Shown piece by piece: positions 10,101-24,500 of a DNA stretch of 64,000 bases. Within the stretch, counting starts at the first letter, position 1; each line of letters begins with the position of its first letter. The notes beneath the pieces are model-generated. The model saw only the letters and a program-made list of their open reading frames with translations, had not been told where the DNA came from and did no database searches. A program made the translations under genes and the position numbers. The stretch comes from Elymus sibiricus (Eukaryota > Streptophyta > Magnoliopsida > Poales > Poaceae): contig CM077665.1 in assembly GCA_039707655.1 (NCBI GenBank), positions 448,383,531 through 448,447,530 of the forward strand. The letters are read 5' to 3'.

Positions 10101-12260
10101 TTTCCCGTAACTTTCTCAACTTTTTAGCACATGCTATGTGGGTAAAATTATGATACCATGCCAATTTTCAACCATTTCATAGTTCATTTGAAGTGCTTTT
10201 CAATTTCAGGGTCATCTTAGCTCAAAATAGATCATGAAATGCATGAAAAATAGCAAATGAAGTCAGAAAAGGGTTGAAAAGTGATGATGTGGCTTTGAAT
10301 GGTGCATATTGAATGCAGAAAAAGTCTTGAGTTAAAATATGTTTAAAAAAATAAAATCCTTTTGTAATAGACGAGTTTTCGTGCGAAACCCTGATACTTT
10401 AAAGGAGATTGTCCAGTTTGTACACGAAGTGCATCCAGTTTTTCCCGTAACCCTCTCACCTTTTTAGCACATGCTATGTGGGTGAAATTATGATACCATG
10501 CCAGTTTTCAACCATTTCAGGGTTCATTTGCAGTGCTTTTCAATCTCAGGGTCATCTTAGCTCAAAATAAATCATGAAATGCATGAAAAATAGCAAATGA
10601 AGTCAGAAAAGGGTTGAAAAGTGATGATGTGGCTTTTAATGGTGCATATTGAATGCAGAAAAAGTCTTGAGTTAAAATATGTTTAAAAATATGAAATCCC
10701 TTTGTAATAGACGAGTTTTCGTCCGAAACCCTGATACTTCGAAGGAGATTGTCCAGTTTGTACACGACGTGCATCCAGTCTTTCCCGTAAATTTCTCAAC
10801 TTTTTAGCACATGCTATGTGGGTGAAATTATGATACCATGCCAATTTTCAACCATTTCATAGTTCATTTGAAGTGCTTTTCAATTTCAGGGTCATCTTAG
10901 CTCAAAATAGATCATGAAATGCATGAAAAATAGCAAATGAAGTCAGAAAAGGGTTGAAAAGTGATGATGTGGCTTTGAATGGTGCATATTGAATGCAGAA
11001 AAAGTCTTGAGTTAAAATATGTTTAAAAAAATAAAATCCTTTTGTAATAGACGAGTTTTCGTGCGAAACCCTTATACTTTGAAGGAGATTGTCCAGTTTG
11101 TACACGAAGTGCATCCAGTTTTTCCCGTAACCCTCTCACCTTTTTAGCACATGCTATGTGGGTGAAATTATGATACCATGCCAATTTTCAACCATTCCAG
11201 AGTTCATTTGCAGTACTTTTCAATCTCAGGGTCATCTTAGCTCAAAATAAATCATGAAATGCATGAAAAATAGCAAATGAAGTCAGAAAAGGGTTGAAAA
11301 GTGATGATGTGGCTTTTAATGGTGCATATTGAATGCAGAAAAAGTCTTGAGTTAAAATATGTTTAAAAATATGAAATCCCTTTGTAATAGACGAGTTTTC
11401 GTCCGAAACCCTGATACTTCGAAGGAGATTGTCCAGTTTGTACACGAAGTGCATCCAGTTTTTCCCGTAACTTTCGCAACTTTTTAGCACATGCTATGTG
11501 GGTGAAATTATGATACCATGCCACTTTTCAACCATTTCATAGTTCATTTGCAGTGCTTTTCAATTTCAGGGTCATCTTAGCTCAAAATAAATCATGAAAT
11601 GCATGAAAAATAGCAAATGAAGTCAGAAAAGGGTTGAAAAGTGATGACGTGGCTTTGAATGGTGCATATTGAATGCAGAAAAAGTCTTGAGTTAAAATAT
11701 GTTTAAAAAAATGAAATCCCTTTGTAATAGACGAGTTTTCGTCCGAAACCCTGATACTTCGAAGGAGATTGTCCAGTTTGTACACGAAGTGCATCAAGTT
11801 TTTCCCGTAACTTTCTCAACTTTTTAGCACATGCTATGTGGGTGAAATTATGATACCATGCCAATTTTCAACCATTTCATAGTTCATTTGAAGTGCTTTT
11901 CAATTTCAGGGTCATCTTAGCTCAAAATAGATCATGAAATGCATGAAAAATAGCAAATGAAGTCAGAAAAGGGTTGAAAAGTGATGATGTGGCTTTGAAT
12001 GGTGCATATTGAATGCAGAAAAAGTCTTGAGTTAAAATATGTTTAAAAAAATAAAATCCTTTTGTAATAGACGAGTTTTCGTGCGAAACCCTGATACTTT
12101 AAAGGAGATTGTCCAGTTTGTACACGAAGTGCATCCAGTTTTTCCCGTAACCCTCTCACCTTTTTAGCACATGCTATGTGGGTGAAATTATGATCCCATG
12201 CCAATTTTCAACCATTTCAGGGTTCATTTGCAGTGCTTTTCAATCTCAGGGTCATCTTAG
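7161..12260. repeat. 1700-bp HOR (5-mer C-A-C-B-A), three copies
   Basis: Copies are 7161-8860, 8861-10560 and 10561-12260. An earlier copy is at 4101-5800, within the duplicated 3060-bp segment. The first two copies look identical over nearly the whole 1700 bp, including the rare GCATCAAGTTTTGCCC (8051 and 9751) and GGTAAAATTA (8441 and 10141). The third differs at roughly 14 positions, such as TACACGACGT at 10761 and CAGTACTTTT at 11211. The last A of each unit has CTTTAAAGG at m177-185. Confidence 0.85.
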
Positions 12261-12759
12261 CTCAAAATAAATCATGAAATGCATGAAAAATAGCAAATGA
12301 AGTCAGAAAAGGGTTGAAAAGTGATGATGTGGCTTTTAATGGTGCATATTGAATGCAGAAAAAGTCTTGAGTTAAAATATGTTTAAAAATATGAAATCCC
12401 TTTGTAATAGACGAGTTTTCGTCCGAAACCCTGATACTTCGAAGGAGATTGTCCAGTTTGTACACGAAGTGCATCCAGTTTTTCCCGTAAATTTCTCAAC
12501 TTTTTAGCACATGCTATGTGGGTGAAATTATGATACCATGCCAATTTTCAACCATTTCATAGTTCATTTGAAGTGCTTTTCAATTTCAGGGTCATCTTAG
12601 CTCAAAATAGATCATGAAATGCATGAAAAATAGCAAATGAAGTCAGAAAAGGGTTGAAAAGTGATGATGTGGCTTTGAATGGTGCATATTGAATGCAGAA
12701 AAAGTCTTGAGTTAAAATATGTTTAAAATATGAAATGCCTTTTGTAATAGACGAGTTTT

Positions 12760-15479
12760 CGTCCGAAACCCTGATACTTCGAAGGAGATTGTCCAATTTG
12801 TACACGAAGTGCATCCAGTTTTTCCCGTAACCCTCTCAACTTTTTAGCACATGCTATGTGGGTGATATTAGGATACCATGCCAATTTTCAACCATATCAG
12901 AGTTCATTTGCAGTGCTTTTCAATCTCAGAGTCATCTTAGCTCAAAATAAATCATGAAATGCATGAAAAATAGCAAATGAAGTCAGAAAAGGGTTGAAAA
13001 GTGATGATGTGGCTTTGAATGGTGCATATTGAATGCAGAAAATGTCTTGAGTTAAAATATATTTAAAAATATGAAATCCCTTTGTAATAGACATGTTTTC
13101 GTCCGAAACCCTAATACTTCGAAGGAGACTGTCCAGTTTCTACACGTAGTCCATCCAGTTTTTGCCGTAACCCTCTCAACTTTCTAGCACATGCTATGTG
13201 GGTGAAATTATGATACCATGCCAATTTTCAACCATTCCAGATTTCATTTGCAGTGCTTTTCAATCTCAGGGTCATCTTAGCTCAAAATAAATCATGAAAT
13301 GCCTGAAAAATAGCAAATGAAGTCAGAAAAGGGTTGAAAAGTGATGATGTGGCTTTTAATGGTGCATATTGAATGCAGAAAAAGTCTTGAGTTAAAATAT
13401 GTTTAAAAATATGAAATCCCTTTGTAATAGACGAGTTTTCGTCCGAAACCCTGATACTTCGAAGGAGATTCTCCAGTTTGTACACGAAGTGCATCCAGTT
13501 TTTCCCGTAACCCTCTCAACTTTTTAGCACATGCTATGTGGGCGAAATTATGATACCATGCCAATTTTCAACCATTTCAGAGATCATTTGCAGTGCTTTT
13601 CAATCTCAGGATTATCTTAGCTCAAAATAAATCATGAAATGCATGAAAAATAGCAAATGAAGTCAGAAAAGGGTTGAAAAGTGATGACGTGGCTTTGAAT
13701 GGTGCATATTGAATGCAGAAAAAGTCTTGAGTTAAAATATGTTTAAAAAAATGAAATCCCTTTGTAATAGACGAGTTTTCGTCCGAAACCCTGATACTTC
13801 GAAGGAGATTGTCCAGTTTGTACACGAAGTGCATCCAGTTTTTCCCGTAACCCTCTCACCTTTTTAGCACATGCTATGTGGGTGAAATTATGATACCATG
13901 CCAATTTTCAACCATTCCAGAGTTCATTTGCAGTGCTTTTCAATCTCAGGGTCATCTTAGCTCAAAATAAATCATGAAATGCATGAAAAATAGCAAATGA
14001 AGTCAGAAAAGGGTTGAAAAGTGATGATGTGGCTTTTAATGGTGCATATTGAATGCAGAAAAAGTCTTGAGTTAAAATATGTTTAAAAATATGAAATCCC
14101 TTTGTAATAGACGAGTTTTCGTCCGAAACCCTGATACTTCGAAGGAGATTGTCCAATTTGTACACGAAGTGCATCCAGTTTTTCCCGTAACCCTCTCAAC
14201 TTTTTAGCACATGCTATGTGGGTGATATTAGGATACCATGCCAATTTTCAACCATATCAGAGTTCATTTGCAGTGCTTTTCAATCTCAAAGTCATCTTAG
14301 CTCAAAATAAATCATGAAATGCATGAAAAATAGCAAATGAAGTCAGAAAAGGGTTGAAAAGTGATGATGTGGCTTTGAATGGTGCATATTGAATGCAGAA
14401 AATGTCTTGAGTTAAAATATATTTAAAAATATGAAATCCCTTTGTAATAGACATGTTTTCGTCCGAAACCCTAATACTTCGAAGGAGACTGTCCAGTTTC
14501 TACACGTAGTCCATCCAGTTTTTGCCGTAACCCTCTCAACTTTCTAGCACATGCTATGTGGGTGAAATTATGATACCATGCCAATTTTCAACCATTCCAG
14601 ATTTCATTTGCAGTGCTTTTCAATCTCAGGGTCATCTTAGCTCAAAATAAATCATGAAATGCATGAAAAATAGCAAATGAAGTCAGAAAAGGGTTGAAAA
14701 GTGATGATGTGGCTTTTAATGGTGCATATTGAATGCAGAAAAAGTCTTGAGTTAAAATATGTTTAAAAATATGAAATCCCTTTGTAATAGACGAGTTTTC
14801 GTCCGAAACCCTGATACTTCGAAGGAGATTCTCCAGTTTGTACACGAAGTGCATCCAGTTTTTCCCGTAACCCTCTCAACTTTTTAGCACATGCTATGTG
14901 GGCGAAATTATGATACCATGCCAATTTTCAACCATTTCAGAGATCATTTGCAGTGCTTTTCAATCTCAGGGTTATCTTAGCTCAAAATAAATCATGAAAT
15001 GCATGAAAAATAGCAAATGAAGTCAGAAAAGGGTTGAAAAGTGATGACTTGGCTTTGAATGGTGCATATTGAATGCAGAAAAAGTCTTGAGTTAAAATAT
15101 GTTTAAAAAAATGAAATCCCTTTGTAATAGACGAGTTTTCGTCCGAAACCCTGATACTTCGAAGGAGATTGTCCAGTTTGTACACGAAGTGCATCCAGTT
15201 TTTCCCGTAACCCTCTCACCTTTTTAGCACATGCTATGTGGGTGAAATTATGATACCATGCCAATTTTCAACCATTCCAGAGTTCATTTGCAGTGCTTTT
15301 CAATCTCAGGGTCATCTTAGCTCAAAATAAATCATGAAATGCATGAAAAATAGCAAATGAAGTCAGAAAAGGGTTGAAAAGTGATGATGTGGCTTTTAAT
15401 GGTGCATATTGAATGCAGAAAAAGTCTTGAGTTAAAATATGTTTAAAAATATGAAATCCCTTTGTAATAGACGAGTTTT
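12760..15479. repeat. 1360-bp HOR (4-mer), two copies
   Basis: About 12760-14119 and 14120-15479 share the order D-C-B-C with about five differences, such as GCCTGAAAAA at 13301 against GCATGAAAAA at 14661 and GTGATGACGT at 13681 against GTGATGACTT at 15041. The rare GTCCAATTTG at 12791 and 14151 marks both left ends. The unit before the first copy is type E and the one before the second is type C, which puts the left breakpoint after about 12740. Confidence 0.75.
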
Positions 15480-15660
15480 CGTCCGAAACCCTGATACTTC
15501 GAAGGAGATTGTCCAGTTTGTACACGAAGTGCATCCAGTTTTTCCCGTAACTTTCTCAACTTTTTAGCACATGCTAGGTGGGTGAAATTATGATACCATG
15601 CCAATTTTCAACCATTTCATAGTTCATTTGCAGTGCTTTTCAATTTCAGGGTCATCTTAG

Positions 15661-18600
15661 CTCAAAATAAATCATGAAATGCATGAAAAATAGCAAATGA
15701 AGTCAGAAAAGGGTTGAAAAGTGATGATGTGGCTTTGAATGGTGCATATTGAATGCAGAAAAAGTCTTGAGTTAAAATATGTTTAAAATATGAAATCCCT
15801 TTTGTAATAGAAGAGTTTTCGTCCGAAACCCTGATACTTCGAAGGAGATTGTCCAGTTTGTACACGAAGTGCATCCAGTTTTTCCCGTAACCCTCTCAAC
15901 TTTTTAGCACATGCTATGTGGGTGATATTAGGATACCATGCCAATTTTCAACCATATCAGAGTTCATTTGCAGTGCTTTTCAATCTCAGAGTCATCTTAG
16001 CTCAAAATAAATCATGAAATGCATGAACAATAGCAAATGAAGTCAGAAAAGTGTTGAAAAGTGATGATGTGGATTTGAATGGTGCATATTGAATGCAGAA
16101 AATGTCTTGAGTTAAAATATATTTAAAAATATGAAATCCCTTTGTAATAGACATGTTTTCGTCCGAAACCCTAATACTTCGAAGGAGACTGTCCAGTTTC
16201 TACACGTAGTCCATCCAGTTTTTGCCGTAACCCTCTCAACTTTCTAGCACATGCTATGTGGGTGAAATTATGATACCATGCCAATTTTCAACCATTCCAG
16301 ATTTCATTTGCAGTGCTTTTCAATCTCAGGGTCATCTTAGCTCAAAATAAATCATGAAATGCCTGAAAAATAGCAAATGAAGTCAGAAAAGGGTTGAAAA
16401 GTGATGATGTGGATTTTAATGGTGCATATTGAATGCAGAAAAAGTCTTGAGTTAAAATATGTTTAAAAATATGAAATCCCTTTGTAATAGACGAGTTTTC
16501 GTCCGAAACCCTGATACTTCGAAGGAGATTCTCCAGTTTGTACACGAAGTGCATCCAGTTTTTCCCGTAACCCTCTCAACTTTTTAGCACATGCTATGTG
16601 GGTGATATTAGGATACCATGCCAATTTTCAACCATATCAGAGTTCATTTGCAGTGCTTTTCAATCTCAGAGTCATCTTAGCTCAAAATAAATCATGAAAT
16701 GCATGAAAAATAGCAAATGAAGTCAGAAAAGGGTTGAAAAGTGATGATGTGGCTTTGAATGGTGCATATTGAATGCAGAAAATGTCTTGAGTTAAAATAT
16801 ATTTAAAAATATGAAATCCCTTTGTAATAGACATGTTTTCGTCTGAAACCCTAATACTTCGAAGGAGACTGTCCAGTTTCTACACGTAGTCCATCCAGTT
16901 TTTGCCGTAACCCTCTCAACTTTCTAGCACATGCTATGTGGGTGAAATTATGATACCATGCCAATTTTCAACCATTCCAGATTTCATTTGCAGTGCTTTT
17001 CAATCTCAGGGTCATCTTAGCTCAAAATAAATCATGAAATGCATGAAAAATAGCAAATGAAGTCAGAAAAGGGTTGAAAAGTGATGATGTGGCTTTTAAT
17101 GGTGCATATTGAATGCAGAAAAAGTCTTGAGTTAAAATATGTTTAAAAATATGAAATCCCTTTGTAATAGACGAGTTTTCGTCCGAAACCCTGATACTTC
17201 GAAGGAGATTCTCCAGTTTGTACACGAAGTGCATCCAGTTTTTCCCGTAACCCTCTCAACTTTTTAGCACATGCTATGTGGGCGAAATTATGATACCATG
17301 CCAATTTTCAACCATTTCAGAGATCATTTGCAGTGCTTTTCAATCTCAGGGTTATCTTAGCTCAAAATAAATCATGAAATGCATGAAAAATAGCAAATGA
17401 AGTCAGAAAAGGGTTGAAAAGTGATGACGTGGCTTTGAATGGTGCATATTGAATGCAGAAAAAGTCTTGAGTTAAAATATGTTTAAAAAAATGAAATCCC
17501 TTTGTAATAGACGAGTTTTCGTCCGAAACCCTGATACTTCGAAGAAGATTGTCCAGTTTGTACACGAACTGCATCCAGTTTTTCCCGTAACTTTCTCAAC
17601 TTTTTAGCACATGCTATGTGGGTGAAATTATGATACCATGCCAATTTTCAACCATTTCATAGTTCATTTGAAGTGCTTTTCAATTTCAAGGTCATCTTAG
17701 CTCAAAATAGATCATGAAATGCATGAAAAATAGCAAATGAAGTCAGAAAAGGGTTGAAAAGTGATGATGTGGCTTTGAATGGTGCATATTGAATGCAGAA
17801 AAAGTCTTGAGTTAAAATATGTTTAAAAAAATAAAATCCTTTTGTAATAGACGAGTTTTCGTGCGAAGCCCTGATACTTTGAAGGAGATTGTCCAGTTTG
17901 TACACGAAGTGCATCCAGTTTTTCCCGTAACCCTCTCACCTTTTTAGCACATGCTATGTGGGTGAAATTATGATACCATGCCAATTTTCAACCATTTCAG
18001 AGTTCATTTGCAGTGCTTTTCAATCTCAGGGTCATCTTAGCTCAAAATAGATCATGAAATGCATGAAAAATTGCAAATGAAGTCAGAAAAGGGTTGAAAA
18101 GTGATGATGTGGCTTTGAATGGTGCATATTGAATGCAGAAAAAGTCTTGCGTTAAAATATGTTTAAAAAAATGAAATCCCTTTGTAATAGACGAGTTTTC
18201 GTCCGAAACCCTGATACTTCGAAGGAGATTGTCCAGTTTGTACACGAAGTGCATCCAGTTTTTCCCGTAACTTTCTCAACTTTTTAGCACATGCTATGTG
18301 GGTGAAATTATGATACCATGCCAATTTTCAACCATTTCATAGTTCATTTGAAGTGCTTTTCAATTTCAGGGTCATCTTAGCTCAAAATAGATCATGAAAT
18401 GCATGAAAAATAGCAAATGAAGTCAGAAAAGGGTTGAAAAGTGATGATGTGGCTTTGAATGGTGCATATTGAATGCAGAAAAAGTCTTGAGTTAAAATAT
18501 GTTTAAAAAAATAAAATCCTTTTGTAATAGACGAGTTTTCGTGCGAAACGCTGATACTTTGAAGGAGATTGTCCAGTTTGTACACAAAGTGCATCCAGTT

Positions 18601-20080
18601 TTTCCCGTAACCCTCTCACCTTTTTAGCACATGCTATGTGGGTGAAATTATGATACCATGCCAATTTTCAACCATTTCAGAGTTCATTTGCAGTGCTTTT
18701 CAATCTCAGGGTCATCTTAGCTCAAAATAAATCATGAAATGCATTAAAAATAGCAAATGAAGTCAGAAAAGGGTTGAAAAGTGATGACGTGGCTTTGAAT
18801 GGTGCATATTGAATGCAGAAAAAGTCTTGAGTTAAAATATGTTTAAAAAAATGAAATCCCTTTGTAATAGACGAGTTTTCGTCCGAAACCCTGATACTTC
18901 GAAGGAGATTGTCTAGTTTGTACACGAAGTGCATCCAGTTTTTCCCGTAACTTTCTCAACTTTTTAGCACATGCTATGTGGGTGAAATTATGATACCATG
19001 CCAATTTTCAACCATTTCATAGTTCATTTGAAGTGCTTTTCAATTTCAGGGTCATCTTAGCTCAAAATAGATCATGAAATGCATGAAAAATAGCAAATGA
19101 AGTCAGAAAAGGGTTGAAAAGTGATGATGTGGCTTTGAATGGTGCATATTGAATGCAGAAAAAGACTTGAGTTAAAATATGTTTAAAAAAATAAAATCCT
19201 TTTGTAATAGACGAGTTTTCGTGCGAAACCCTGATACTTTGAAGGAGATTGTCCAGTTTGTACACGAAGTGCATCCAGTTTTTCCCGTAACCCTCTCACC
19301 TTTTTAGCACATGCTATGTGGGCGAAATTATGATACCATGCCAATTTTCAACCATTTCATAGTTCATTTGCAGTGCTTTTCAATTTCAGGGTCATCTTAG
19401 CTCAAAATAGAACATGAAATGCATGAAAAATAGCAAATGAAGTCAGAAAAGGGTTGAAAAGTGTTGATGTGGCTTTGAATGGTGCATATTGAATGCAGAA
19501 AAAGACTTGAGTTAAAATATGTTTAAAAAAATAAAATCCTCTTGTAATAGACGAGTTTTCGTGCGAAACCCTGATACTTTGAAGGAGATTGTCCAGTTTG
19601 TACACGAAGTGCATCCAGTTTTTCCCGTAACCCTCTCACCTTTTTAGCACATGCTATGTGGGTGAAATTATGATACCATGCTAATTTTCAACCATTTCAG
19701 AGTTCATTTGCAGTGCTTTTCAATCTCAGGGTCATCTTAGCTCAAAATAAATCATGAAATGCATGAAAAATAGCAAATGAAGTCAGAAAAGGGTTGAAAA
19801 GTGATGATGTGGATTTGAATGGTGCATATTGAATGCAGAAAAAGTCTTGAGTTAAAATATGTTTAAAAAAATGAAATCCCTTTGTAATAGACGAGTTTTC
19901 GTCCGAAACCCTGATACTTCGAAGGAGATTGTCCAGTTTGTACACGAAGTGCATCCAGTTTTTCCCGTAACTTTCTCAACTTTTTAGCACATGCTAGGTG
20001 GGTGAAATTATGATACCATGCCAATTTTCAACCATTTCATAGTTCATTTGCAGTGCTTTTCAATTTCAGGGTCATCTTAG
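15661..20080. repeat. E-headed HOR unit, 13 monomers (4420 bp)
   Basis: The order is E-D-C-D-C-B-A-B-A-B(N)-A-A(V)-B(S). Here the B-A alternation is extended, and the A(V)/B(S) pair appears for the first time (19401 and 19741). It shares its E-D-C-D-C head with all later E-headed units. Confidence 0.75.
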
Positions 20081-22800
20081 CTCAAAATAAATCATGAAAT
20101 GCATGAAAAATAGCAAATGAAGTCAGAAAAGGGTTGAAAAGTGATGATGTGGCTTTGAATGGTGCATATTGAATGCAGAAAAAGTCTTGAGTTAAAATAT
20201 GTTTAAAATATGAAATCCCTTTTGTAATAGACGAGTTTTCGTCCGAAACCCTGATACTTCGAAGGAGATTGTCCAGTTTGTACACGAAGTGCATCCAGTT
20301 TTTCCCGTAACCCTCTCAACTTTTTAGCACATGCTATGTGGGTGATATTAGGATACCATGCCAATTTTCAACCATATCAGAGTTCATTTGCAGTGCTTTT
20401 CAATCTCAGAGTCATCTTAGCTCAAAATAAATCATGAAATGCATGAAAAATAGCAAATGAAGTCAGAAAAGTGTTGAAAAGTGATGATGTGGCTTTGAAT
20501 GGTGCATATTGAATGCAGAAAATGTCTTGAGTTAAAATATATTTAAAAATATGAAATCCCTTTGTAATAGACATGTTTTCGTCCGAAACCCTAATACTTC
20601 GAAGGAGACTGTCCAGTTTCTACACGTAGTCCATCCAGTTTTTGCCGTAACCCTCTCAACTTTCTAGCACATGCTATGTGGGTGAAATTATGATACCATG
20701 CCAATTTTCAACCATTCCAGATTTCATTTGCAGTGCTTTTCAATCTCAGAATCATCTTAGCTCAAAATAAATCATGAAATGCATGAAAAATAGCAAATGA
20801 AGTCAGAAAAGGGTTGAAAAGTGATGATGTGGATTTTAATGGTGCATATTGAATGCAGAAAAAGTCTTGAGTTAAAATATGTTTAAAAATATGAAATCCC
20901 TTTGTAATAGACGAGTTTTCGTCCGAAACCCTGATACTTCGAAGGAGATTCTCCAGTTTGTACACGAAGTGCATCCAGTTTTTCCCGTAACCCTCTCAAC
21001 TTTTTAGCACATGCTATGTGGGTGATATTAGGATACCATGCCAATTTTCAACCATATCAGAGTTCATTTGCAGTGCTTTTCAATCTCAGAGTCATCTTAG
21101 CTCAAAATAAATCATGAAATGCATGAAAAATAGCAAATGAAGTCAGAAAAGGGTTGAAAAGTGATGATGTGGCTTTGAATGGTGCATATTGAATGCAGAA
21201 AAAGTCTTGAGTTAAAATATATTTAAAAAAATGAAATCCCTTTGTAATAGACATGTTTTCGTCCGAAACCCTAATACTTCGAAGGAGACTGTCCAGTTTC
21301 TACACGTAGTCCATCCAGTTTTTGCCGTAACCCTCTCAACTTTCTAGCACATGCTATGTGGGTGAAATTATGATACCATGCCAATTTTCAACCATTCCAG
21401 ATTTCATTTGCAGTGCTTTTCAATCTCAGGGTCATCTTAGCTCAAAATAAATCATGAAATGCATGAAAAATAGCAAATGAAGTCAGAAAAGGGTTGAAAA
21501 GTGATGATGTGGCTTTTAATGGTGCATATTGAATGCAGAAAAAGTCTTGAGTTAAAATATGTTTAAAAATATGAAATCCCTTTGTAATAGACGAGTTTTC
21601 GTCCGAAACCCTGATACTTCGAAGGAGATTCTCCAGTTTGTACACGAAGTGCATCCAGTTTTTCCCGTAACCCTCTCAACTTTTTAGCACATGCTATGTG
21701 GGCGAAATTATGATACCATGCCAATTTTCAACCATTTCAGAGATCATTTGCAGTGCTTTTCAATCTCAGGGTTATCTTAGCTCAAAATAAATCATGAAAT
21801 GCATGAAAAATAGCAAATGAAGTCAGAAAAGGGTTGAAAAGTGATGACGTGGCTTTGAATGGTGCATATTGAATGCAGAAAAAGTCTTGAGTTAAAATAT
21901 GTTTAAAAAAATGAAATCCCTTTGTAATAGACGAGTTTTCGTCCGAAACCCTGATACTTCGAAGGAGATTGTCCAGTTTGTACACGAACTGCATCCAGTT
22001 TTTCCCGTAACTTTCTCAACTTTTTAGCACATGCTATGTGGGTGAAATTATGATACCATGCCAATTTTCAACCATTTCATAGTTCATTTGAAGTGCTTTT
22101 CAATTTCAAGGTCATCTTAGCTCAAAATAGATCATGAAATGCATGAAAAATAGCAAATGAAGTCAGAAAAGGGTTGAAAAGTGATGATGTGGCTTTGAAT
22201 GGTGCATATTGAATGCAGAAAAAGTCTTGAGTTAAAATATGTTTAAAAAAATAAAATCCTTTTGTAATAGACGAGTTTTCGTGCGAAACCCTGATACTTT
22301 GAAGGAGATTGTCCAGTTTGTACACGAAGTGCATCCAGTTTTTCCCGTAACCCTCTCACCTTTTTAGCACATGCTATGTGGGTGAAATTATGATACCATG
22401 CCAATTTTCAACCATTTCAGAGTTCATTTGCAGTGCTTTTCAATCTCAGGGTCATCTTAGCTCAAAATAAATCATGAAATGCATTAAAAATAGCAAATGA
22501 AGTCAGAAAAGGGTTGAAAAGTGATGACGTGGCTTTGAATGGTGCATATTGAATGCAGAAAAAGTCTTGAGTTAAAATATGTTTAAAAAAATGAAATCCC
22601 TTTGTAATAGACGAGTTTTCGTCCGAAACCCTGATACTTCGAAGGAGATTGTCCAGTTTGTACACGAAGTGCATCCAGTTTTTCCCGTAACTTTCTCAAC
22701 TTTTTAGCACATGCTAGGTGGGTGAAATTATGATACCATGCCAATTTTCAACCATTTCATAGTTCATTTGCAGTGCTTTTCAATTTCAGGGTCATCTTAG
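20081..22800. repeat. E-headed HOR unit, 8 monomers (2720 bp)
   Basis: The order is E-D-C-D-C-B-A-B(N). Compared with the units before and after, the tail is shortened by loss of B-A pairs and of A(V)/B(S). The second D, at 21101, reads AAAGTCTTGA and ATTTAAAAAAATG, so it carries B-like bases at m103 and m130. Confidence 0.75.
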
Positions 22801-23140
22801 CTCAAAATAGATCATGAAATGCATGAAAAATAGTAAATGAAGTCAGAAAAGGGTTGAAAAGTGATGATGTGGCTTTGAATGGTGCATATTGAATGCAGAA
22901 AAAGTCTTGAGTTAAAATATGTTTAAAATATGAAATCCCTTTTGTAATAGACGAGTTTTCGTCCGAAACCCTGATACTTCGAAGGAGATTGTCCAGTTTG
23001 TACACGAAGTGCATCCAGTTTTTCCCGTAACCCTCTCAACTTTTTAGCACATGCTATGTGGGTGATATTAGGATACCATGCCAATTTTCAACCATATCAG
23101 AGTTCATTTGCAGTGCTTTTCAATCTCAGAGTCATCTTAG

Positions 23141-23480
23141 CTCAAAATAAATCATGAAATGCATGAAAAATAGCAAATGAAGTCAGAAAAGTGTTGAAAA
23201 GTGATGATGTGGCTTTGAATGGTGCATATTGAATGCAGAAAATGTCTTGAGTTAAAATATGTTTAAAAAAATGAAATCCCTTTGTAATAGACGAGTTTTC
23301 GTCCGAAACCCTGATACTTCGAAGGAGATTGTCCAGTTTCTACACGTAGTCCATCCAGTTTTTGCCGTAACCCTCTCAACTTTCTAGCACATGCTATGTG
23401 GGTGAAATTATGATACCATGCCAATTTTCAACCATTCCAGATTTCATTTGCAGTGCTTTTCAATCTCAGGGTCATCTTAG
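23141..23480. repeat. Mosaic D monomer with an internal B-type tract
   Basis: The left part is D (GTGTTGAAAA shared with neighbouring D units, and AATGTCTTGA at 23241). From 23261 it reads B: GTTTAAAAAAATG, then ACGAG, CTGATAC and GAGATT up to 23330. From 23340 it is D again (GTCCAGTTTC, ACACGTAGTCC, TTTGCC). At least 69 bp and at most about 98 bp have been replaced without changing the unit length. This is what a short gene-conversion tract would look like. Confidence 0.82.
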
Positions 23481-24500
23481 CTCAAAATAAATCATGAAAT
23501 GCATGAAAAATAGCAAATGAAGTCAGAAAAGGGTTGAAAAGTGATGATGTGGCTTTGAATGGTGCATATTGAATGCAGAAAAAGTCTTGAGTTAAAATAT
23601 GTTTAAAAATATGAAATCCCTTTGTAATAGACGAGTTTTCGTCCGAAACCCTGATACTTCGAAGGAGATTCTCCAGTTTGTACACGAAGTGCATCCAGTT
23701 TTTCCCGTAACCCTCTCAACTTTTTAGCACATGCTATGTGGGTGATATTAGGATACCATGCCAATTTTCAACCATATCAGAGTTCATTTGCAGTGCTTTT
23801 CAATCTCAGAGTCATCTTAGCTCAAAATAAATCATGAAATGCATGAAAAATAGCAAATGAAGTCAGAAAAGTGTTGAAAAGTGATGATGTGGCTTTGAAT
23901 GGTGCATATTGAATGCAGAAAATGTCTTGAGTTAAAATATATTTAAAAATATGAAATCCCTTTGTAATAGACATGTTTTCGTCCGAAACCCTAATACTTC
24001 GAAGGAGACTGTCCAGTTTCTACACGTAGTCCATTCAGTTTTTGCCGTAACCCTCTCAACTTTCTAGCACATGCTATGTGGGTGAAATTATGATACCATG
24101 CCAATTTTCAACCATTCCAGATTTCATTTGCAGTGCTTTTCAATCTCAGGGTCATCTTAGCTCAAAATAAATCATGAAATGCATGAAAAATAGCAAATGA
24201 AGTCAGAAAAGGGTTGAAAAGTGATGATGTGGCTTTTAATGGTGCATATTGAATGCATAAAAAGTCTTGAGTTAAAATATGTTTAAAAATATGAAATCCC
24301 TTTGTAATAGACGAGTTTTCGTCCGAAACCCTGATACTTCGAAGGAGATTCTCCAGTTTGTACACGAAGTGCATCCAGTTTTTCCCGTAACCCTCTCAAC
24401 TTTTTAGCACATGCTATGTGGGCGAAATTATGATACCATGCCAATTTTCAACCATTTCAGAGATCATTTGCAGTGCTTTTCAATCTCAGGGTTATCTTAG

